Assembly: GCF_008973465.1 (NCBI RefSeq)
Contig: NZ_WBXN01000004.1
Span: 4,256,501 to 4,320,500, forward strand
DNA from: Streptomyces sp. SS1-1
Lineage (GTDB): Bacteria > Actinomycetota > Actinomycetes > Streptomycetales > Streptomycetaceae
Direction of reading: 5' to 3'
Length of the DNA: 64,000 nucleotides
Shown here: positions 59,027-64,000 of the stretch, one piece after another
Position numbering within the stretch: position 1 is the stretch's first letter
How the letters are laid out: each line of letters opens with the position of its first letter
Position numbers and translations under genes: made by a program
The notes under the pieces: generated by a model
Seen by the model: only the letters and a program-made list of their open reading frames with translations
Database searches by the model: none
What the model was told of the DNA's origin: nothing

Positions 59027-59800
59027 CTACCGCGGGCCGTACTTGCGGCCCGTCCGGGACGAGATCGTGCCGAGCATGCCCCGCGGCACCAGCTTCGCCG
59101 CGCCCAGCAGCACCTTGTACCGGGGGTCCGGGATGGACAGCGCGCGCCCCCGCGCCAGGTCCTCCAGCGCGGCGGCCGCCACCTTGTCGGCGTCCAGCCA
59201 CATCCACCCGGGGATGTTGTCCGTGCCCATGCCGGCCCGCTCGTGGAACTCGGTCCGTACGAACCCCGGGCACAGCGCCATCAGCCGCACCCCGCTCCCG
59301 GCCAGGTCCCGCGCCGCGCCCTGGGTGAACTGCACGACCCACGCCTTGGACGCGCCGTACGTCCCGCGCGGCACGAACGCCGCCACCGAGGCGACGTTCA
59401 CGACCCCGCCCCGGCCCCGCTCGCGCATCGCCCCGGCCGCCGCCGACGTCAGCCGCAGCACCGCCTCGCAGTGCACCTTCAGCATCCGCAGCTCGTCGGC
59501 CATGGACACGTCGAGGTAGCGGCCCTTGTTGCCGAACCCCGCGTTGTTGATCAGCAGGTCGACCGGGTTGCGGCGGTCGCCGAGGCGGGCGGCGACCGCC
59601 TCGATGCCGGCGTCCTCGGCGAGGTCCGCCGTCAGCACCTCCGCCTCGACGCCGTGCCGGTCGTGCAGTTCGGTGGCCTGCTCGCGCAGCCGCTCGGTGT
59701 TCCGGGCCACCAGGACGAGGTCATGTCCGTCGGCGGCCAGCCGTCGCGCGAACGCGGCGCCCAGGCCCGCGGTCGATCCTGTGATCAATGCCGTTGTCAT
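59027..59800 (-). CDS. Short-chain dehydrogenase/reductase
   Basis: The 257-aa product has the cofactor motif TGSTAGLG at 7-14, NNAGFGNKG and the active-site YGASK with upstream Ser in NVASVAAFVPRG. It belongs to the DltE-like classical SDRs. It lies 71 nt upstream of the ABM/SnoaL gene on the same strand and may be cotranscribed. Substrate unknown. Confidence 0.92.
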   Translation of the reverse strand: MTTALITGSTAGLGAAFARRLAADGHDLVLVARNTERLREQATELHDRHGVEAEVLTADLAEDAGIEAVAARLGDRRNPVDLLINNAGFGNKGRYLDVSMADELRMLKVHCEAVLRLTSAAAGAMRERGRGGVVNVASVAAFVPRGTYGASKAWVVQFTQGAARDLAGSGVRLMALCPGFVRTEFHERAGMGTDNIPGWMWLDADKVAAAALEDLARGRALSIPDPRYKVLLGAAKLVPRGMLGTISSRTGRKYGPR

Positions 59801-59915
59801 GGCGCAAGGTTAGGGGTCCGGAGCGCCCCGTTCCGCTCCGCGGCCGGCCAGTGGACACCCGCTCCGGCCGCCCCCGACGGCAACGCGCCCACGCCCCGCG
59901 CTCTTCGGCCTCGCG

Positions 59916-60584
59916 TCAGGAGCCGTACTTCGCCACGTACTTCTCCGCCGTCTCCACCGCCTCCGGGTGCAGCCACTCGGCCGCCGCCAGAAGCCGCGGC
60001 AGCAGCGACCGCTCGGTCGTGACCGCCCGGAACTGGAACGCCACCGTCACCTCGTGGTCCGGCCGCCGGACGACCTCGATGGCGTCGCCCGCCCGGATCT
60101 CGCCCGGCTCGATCACCCGCAGATACGCCCCCGGCGCGGCCTGCGCGGTGAACCGCCTGACCCACTGCCGTTCACCCAGATGGCCCTGGAAGGTGCGGCA
60201 GGGGATACGGCCGCTCGTGACCTCCAGCAGCAGATCGGGCCCCACCCGCCAGCGCTCGCCGATCAGCGCCCCGGACACGTCCACCCCGGACGTCGTGAGG
60301 TTCTCGCCGAACACTCCGTCGCGCAGCGGGCGCCCCAGCTCGCGCTCCCAGGCGTCGAGGTCCTCCCGCGCCACCGCGTACACGGCCTGGTCGTCGCCCC
60401 CGTGATGCTGCTTCGAGCACACCGCGTCCCCGGCGAGACCGCTCCCGCCGACGCCCTTCGGGCCGGGTGCCGTCACCCGCACCGGGCCCTCGACGGGACG
60501 CTTGTCGATGCCGGTCACCCCCTCGGGGTGGTCCGTGTACGGCACCGCCTCGGCGCGGCCGAGATTCACTGACAGAAGCTTCAT
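59916..60584 (-). CDS. MOSC-domain protein, YiiM-type
   Basis: The 222-aa product has a MOSC beta-barrel (GVFGENLTTSGVDVSGALIGERWRVG), the conserved Cys in GRIPCRTFQGHLGE, and a C-terminal helical part (LLPRLLAAAEWLHPEAVETAEKYVAKYG) as in E. coli YiiM. Such proteins bind molybdenum cofactor and reduce N-hydroxylated compounds. It is divergent from the LysR gene across 81 nt, and may be that regulator's target. Confidence 0.9.
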   Translation of the reverse strand: MKLLSVNLGRAEAVPYTDHPEGVTGIDKRPVEGPVRVTAPGPKGVGGSGLAGDAVCSKQHHGGDDQAVYAVAREDLDAWERELGRPLRDGVFGENLTTSGVDVSGALIGERWRVGPDLLLEVTSGRIPCRTFQGHLGERQWVRRFTAQAAPGAYLRVIEPGEIRAGDAIEVVRRPDHEVTVAFQFRAVTTERSLLPRLLAAAEWLHPEAVETAEKYVAKYGS

Positions 60585-60665
60585 GGCGGCACGGTAGGCG
60601 ACCGCCGGTCAAAGTGTCGACGCGATATTCAGCGTGCTCCCCAAGCGCGCCTTATGCTCGATGAC

Positions 60666-61568
60666 GTGCTCGAAGCCCGTCATCTCCGTGTCCTGCGCGC
60701 CGTCGCCACCACCGGCTCCTTCTCGGCGGCCGCCCGCGAGCTGGGCTGCACCCAGCCCGCCGTGAGCCAGCAGATGAAGGCGCTGGAGACGGCCGTCGGC
60801 ACCCCGCTGCTGATCCGCACCGGGCGCGTGATGCGGCTGACCCAGGCCGGTGAGGCGCTCGTGCGGCACGCCACCGGCATCCTGGCCGGGCTCACCGCCG
60901 CCGAGGAGGAGGTCGCCGCCATCGCCGGCCTGCGCGCCGGACGGGTCCGGCTCGTCTCCTTCCCCAGCGGCAGCTCCACCCTCGTCCCGACCGCCCTCGC
61001 CGCCCTGCGCGCCGCCCACCCCGGCACCCGCGTCTCCCTGGAGGAGGCCGAGCCGCCGAGGTCGGTGGAGATGCTGCGCGAGGGCGAGTGCGACGTGGCC
61101 CTGGCCTTCCGGTACGAGAGCGCCGCCGGCGCCGAGGAGTGGGAGGACCTCGTGGTCCGCCCGCTGCTCACCGACCGCCTGGTCGGCCTGGTCCCGGAGC
61201 GGCACCGGCTCGCCCGCGCGGGGTCACCGGCGTCGGTCGCCATCGGCGATCTGGCGGCCGAGCCGTGGATCGCCGGGTGCCCGCGCTGCCGCGGGCAACT
61301 GGTGGAGGTGTGCGCGAGCGCCGGCTTCACCCCGCGCATCGACTTCGCCACCGACGACTACCCGGCGGTGGTCGGCCTGGTCGGCGCCGGTCTCGGCGTG
61401 GCCGTCCTGCCGCAGCTGGCCGTGGAGTCCGTACGGCCGCGCGGGGTGCGCATGGTCGCGCTGGAACCGGCGGTCCGCCGCGAGATCGTCGCCCTCACGC
61501 TGCCCGACCTCGCCCAGGTGCCGGCCGTGGCCGCGACCCTGGACCAGCTCGCCCGCGCCGCCGCATGA
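60666..61568 (+). CDS. LysR-family transcriptional regulator
   Basis: The 300-aa product has the N-terminal winged helix (VLEARHLRVLRAVATTGSFSAAARELGCTQPAVSQQMKALE) and a substrate domain with two lobes. GTG 60666 is chosen over ATG 60654: TATGCT (60653-60658) ends 7 nt before it, the leaderless pattern, and LysR proteins usually begin like this. In the gap to the divergent MOSC gene, ACGC (60620-60623), 8 bp, GCGT (60632-60635) is a possible LysR site. Inducer unknown. Confidence 0.9.
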   Translation: MLEARHLRVLRAVATTGSFSAAARELGCTQPAVSQQMKALETAVGTPLLIRTGRVMRLTQAGEALVRHATGILAGLTAAEEEVAAIAGLRAGRVRLVSFPSGSSTLVPTALAALRAAHPGTRVSLEEAEPPRSVEMLREGECDVALAFRYESAAGAEEWEDLVVRPLLTDRLVGLVPERHRLARAGSPASVAIGDLAAEPWIAGCPRCRGQLVEVCASAGFTPRIDFATDDYPAVVGLVGAGLGVAVLPQLAVESVRPRGVRMVALEPAVRREIVALTLPDLAQVPAVAATLDQLARAAA

Positions 61569-61610
61569 GGAAGGGCACGCCTTGCGTGCCCTGATTGGAG
61601 AAACGTTCCT

Positions 61611-61940
61611 TCAGCGGTCGGGACCCGCGTCCCCGCCGGTGGTCGACGCCGACACCAGCCGGTTGCGTGCCCGCCCCATGAGCTCCTCGCGCTCGTCCTC
61701 GGTCAAGCCGCCCCATACGCCGTACGGTTCGCGTACCGCCAGCGCGTGCGCCGCGCACTGCGCGCGCACGGGGCACCTCATGCAGACCTCCTTGGCCGAG
61801 TTCTCTCGAGCGCTCCGGGCCGCCCCGCGCTCGCCCTCCGGATGGAAGAAGAGCGAGCTGTCCACCCCGCGACATGCAGCCAGCAGCTGCCAGTCCCACA
61901 GGTCCGCGTTCGGTCCGGGAAGGCGGGAGAAATCTGCCAT
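61611..61940 (-). CDS. whiD: WhiB-family regulator WhiD
   Basis: An iron-sulphur protein required late in sporulation septation in S. coelicolor. The 109-aa product starts MADFSRLPGPNADLWDWQ and has the four [4Fe-4S] cysteines Cys23, Cys53, Cys56 and Cys62, then the GVWGG turn. It closely matches my memory of S. coelicolor WhiD, and the position next to bldM agrees. AAGGGG precedes ATG 61940. WhiB-type proteins act by binding the principal sigma factor. Confidence 0.93.
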   Translation of the reverse strand: MADFSRLPGPNADLWDWQLLAACRGVDSSLFFHPEGERGAARSARENSAKEVCMRCPVRAQCAAHALAVREPYGVWGGLTEDEREELMGRARNRLVSASTTGGDAGPDR

Positions 61941-62169
61941 TGCGTGACCCCTTGTAGCCGTTCTGGGCGGATACGGTGTCTACGACCGTACATCTACGAT
62001 CTAAGAAGATGAAAATATGACTCATTGCGAATCTAGCCCCAAACGCCGTGAAACAGGAAGAAAAAGGGCTAAATGGGGCACGGCTTGTGATGAAACGGGG
62101 AGGGTCCGCCCCTCATGTCTGCCCCGTGTCCGTCCCCTCACGTAGAGTGCCGAAGACGGCACATGCCCC
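61941..62169. promoter_or_regulatory. whiD-bldM intergenic region
   Basis: With 62198-62320 this makes a 380-bp gene-free stretch. It must hold the whiD promoter, which I could not place. A perfect palindrome GTGCCG-AAGA-CGGCAC (62147-62162) ends 7 nt before the bldM -35 box and is a candidate binding site for a developmental regulator. Confidence 0.5.
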
Positions 62170-62197
62170 CGTAACTCTTTCGAGTGACCGTCGTTGA
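62170..62197 (+). promoter_or_regulatory. BldN-type promoter of bldM
   Basis: CGTAAC (62170-62175), 16 bp, CGTTGA (62192-62197) is an exact match to the sigma-BldN consensus as I recall it. In S. coelicolor bldM is a known BldN target. It gives a leader of about 115-120 nt. Confidence 0.88.
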
Positions 62198-62320
62198 GAG
62201 GGCGGAGGCGGTTGAAAGAAGAAGCGCTCGGGCAGGCGTCCGAGACGGTCGACCGCACAGGTGACATTTCGTACCAGCCTGGAGGCTCAAGGTGACGTGC
62301 ATCAGCTGCGGAGGGCGGCC

Positions 62321-62932
62321 ATGACATCCGTCCTCGTCTGCGACGACTCCCCGCTTGCCCGAGAGGCGCTCCGCCGCGCGGTCGCGACCGTGCCCGGCGT
62401 CGAGCGCGTGACGACGGCGGCCAACGGCGAGGAAGTCCTCCGCCGCTGGGGCGCCGACCGCTCGGACCTGATCCTGATGGACGTGCGCATGCCCGGTCTG
62501 GGCGGCGTGGAGACCGTACGGCGGCTGCTGTCCGCCGACCCCGGCGCGCGCATCATCATGCTCACCGTCGCCGAGGACCTGGACGGCGTGGCCCTCGCGG
62601 TCGCCGCCGGTGCCCGCGGCTATCTGCACAAGGACGCCTCGCGCGCCGAGTTGCGGGCCACGGTCACGCAGGCGCTCGCCGACCCGACCTGGCGGCTCGC
62701 CCCGCGCCGGCTGCGCTCCGCCGAGATGGGCGCCGCGCCGACGCTGACCGCGCGGGAGATCCAGGTGCTGGAGGGCATGAGCCACGGCCGCTCCAACGCG
62801 GAGATCGGCCGCGAGCTGTTCCTCTCCGAGGACACGGTCAAGACGCACGCCCGCCGGCTGTTCAAGAAGCTCGGCGCCTCGGACCGGGCCCACGCGGTGG
62901 CGCTCGGGTTCCGTTGGGGCCTGGTGCGCTGA
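62321..62932 (+). CDS. bldM: Response regulator BldM
   Basis: A developmental transcription factor needed for aerial hyphae; acts as a homodimer and with WhiI as a heterodimer. The 203-aa product has a FixJ-type receiver with Asp54 in LILMDVRMPG and a LuxR-type helix-turn-helix (LTAREIQVLEGMSHGRSNAEIGRELFLSEDTVKTHARRLF). The receiver Asp is present, although in S. coelicolor phosphorylation is reported not to be needed. ATG 62321 gives the known length and MTSVLVCDDS start. Confidence 0.95.
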   Translation: MTSVLVCDDSPLAREALRRAVATVPGVERVTTAANGEEVLRRWGADRSDLILMDVRMPGLGGVETVRRLLSADPGARIIMLTVAEDLDGVALAVAAGARGYLHKDASRAELRATVTQALADPTWRLAPRRLRSAEMGAAPTLTAREIQVLEGMSHGRSNAEIGRELFLSEDTVKTHARRLFKKLGASDRAHAVALGFRWGLVR

Positions 62933-63172
62933 GCGTCCCCGCCGTGGGGCCCGCGCCGTGCCGGCCGGTCGCCCCGGGTTCGTCGTGGCTGGTCGCGTGC
63001 GCGCGGCCCGGCCGCACCATGTCTCGGCCCGCGCCCCCACAGGGGCGCGGCTTCGGGGCCGGGCAACGGGTCCGATCGGTGCCCGGTGCTCGTTTCGCCG
63101 CGGATGCCGCATCCTTGAGGTGTGGAGTCTCTCGGGGACGAGTCGGTCGAGCGGAAGGGGAGGGCGCAGGAG

Positions 63173-63850
63173 ATGAGTTCCGGCGCACCTGCTCATAACG
63201 CTTCGGTGCACAACGACGGCGGCGATGACGCGCGCGCCGCGGCCGCAGGGCACCATGGACCGATGCGCGACGACGAGGCGGCCCACGCCGCAGGGGCGAT
63301 CGGTGCACTCGTCCATCGCGCGGTGGACGGGGACGAGCAGGCCACCCACGACCTTCTCGCGCATGTCCACCCGCTGGCCCTGCGGTACTGCCGCACCCGG
63401 CTGTCGCGTCTGCCGGGGGACGCCCGGCACTTCGTCGAGGACCTCGCCCAGGAGGTCTGCGTCGCCGTCCTGCTGGCGCTGCCGCGCTACAAGGACACCG
63501 GCCGCCCCTTCGAGGCGTTCGTCTTCGCCATCGCCGCGCACAAGGTCGCCGACCTGCAGCGGGCGGCGATGCGGCACCCCGGCTCCACGGCCGTCCCCTC
63601 GGACGAGATGCCCGAGCGGCCGGACGACTCGCTCGGCCCCGAGGAGCGCGCGCTGCTGAGCAGCGACGCCGAGTGGGCCAAGAAACTCCTGGCCAACCTG
63701 CCCGAGAACCAGCGGGAGCTGCTGCTGCTGCGGATCGCGGTGGGGCTGACCGCCGAGGAGACCGGCCAGATGTTGGGAATGTCACCCGGGGCCGTCCGGG
63801 TCGCCCAGCACCGGGCCCTGAGCAGACTGCGGGCACTCGCCGAGCAGTAG
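63173..63850 (+). CDS. shbA: ECF sigma factor, ShbA-like
   Basis: The 225-aa product has region 2 ([32 protein letters not shown] ... [43 protein letters not shown]) and region 4 ([41 protein letters not shown]). By position next to bldM and before guaB it corresponds to ShbA, which in S. griseus drives hrdB, the principal sigma gene. The start is uncertain: ATG 63173 has GGGAGG 8 nt upstream; GTG 63122 and ATG 63263 are alternatives. Confidence 0.85.
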   Translation: MSSGAPAHNASVHNDGGDDARAAAAGHHGPMRDDEAAHAAGAIGALVHRAVDGDEQATHDLLAHVHPLALRYCRTRLSRLPGDARHFVEDLAQEVCVAVLLALPRYKDTGRPFEAFVFAIAAHKVADLQRAAMRHPGSTAVPSDEMPERPDDSLGPEERALLSSDAEWAKKLLANLPENQRELLLLRIAVGLTAEETGQMLGMSPGAVRVAQHRALSRLRALAEQ

Positions 63851-63990
63851 TCCCAGCGGGTGAACGGGGGTTGCCCCGCTCCCGTACGAACATACGAAGC
63901 CGGCGGCCGCCCGGAACCGTGGAATGTGACACCCCGGCTTCCCGTTAGCATGGACATCCGCACCGATCAAGGCCATTTGGGGAAGGTGTC

Positions 63991-64000
63991 ATGACTGCCA
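63991..64000 (+). CDS. guaB: Start of the next gene, probably guaB (IMP dehydrogenase), truncated by the window
   Basis: Only ATGACTGCCA (Met-Thr-Ala) is present, with GGGGAAGG 8 nt upstream. IMP dehydrogenase follows this sigma factor in S. coelicolor and starts with the same residues, so guaB is inferred from synteny alone. Confidence 0.45.

Overview
This window comes from a Streptomyces chromosome. It is very GC-rich with G/C-ending codons, uses many GTG starts, and carries actinobacterial markers: a WhiB-family regulator, a BldM-type response regulator, an ECF42-type sigma factor and NADP-dependent glutamate dehydrogenase. Gene order closely follows the str / S10 / spc / alpha ribosomal-protein region and its downstream flank as known in S. 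coelicolor. The species cannot be named from the sequence alone.

Layout. Positions 1-4570 hold the str operon (rpsL, rpsG, fusA, tuf), closed by a strong terminator. Positions 4600-10221 are a short non-ribosomal insert: a TetR regulator facing an aldo/keto reductase and an F420-type oxidoreductase, a secreted GH10 xylanase, and gdhA with a GlnR-like box. Positions 10222-27043 hold the S10, spc and alpha clusters, from rpsJ to rplQ, with secY-adk-map-infA inside. From 27118 to 31604 come truA, a gene remnant, two membrane or envelope genes, and rplM-rpsI. Positions 31841-41747 are rich in envelope-precursor and cofactor genes (glmM, coaA, glmS, nnr, acpS, an L,D-transpeptidase, alr). Positions 41928-47231 carry the t6A set tsaE/tsaB/tsaD with rimI and small unknown genes. 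Positions 47352-54562 hold a LacI regulator, an LCP enzyme, a YCII/ECF42 pair, a methyltransferase and two tandem NodB lipoproteins. Positions 54627-56857 are the CIRCE-controlled groES-groEL1 operon. The right end has accessory enzymes, a LysR regulator, and the developmental cluster whiD / bldM / ShbA-like sigma factor, and it stops 10 bases into what is probably guaB.

How the parts fit. Most of the window is growth-linked: ribosome, elongation factors, RNA polymerase alpha, Sec translocon, t6A tRNA modification, peptidoglycan precursors and chaperonin. The regulatory layer between the genes is the most informative part. The rpsL and rpsJ leaders share a nearly identical 25-nt hairpin element. 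The xylanase and a LacI gene 40 kb away carry the same type of operator pair at the same 21-bp spacing. The rpsK-rpoA gap can form two mutually exclusive hairpins. A 24-bp perfect iron-box-like palindrome precedes an uncharacterised 58-aa protein. bldM has an exact match to the BldN promoter consensus as I recall it. Several promoters sit 6-7 nt before the start codon, which points to leaderless mRNAs.

I saw no transposons, CRISPR arrays, tRNA or rRNA genes, or phage genes. I did not find a wholly new multi-gene system. The best leads are cis-regulatory elements and a few small or unusual proteins.
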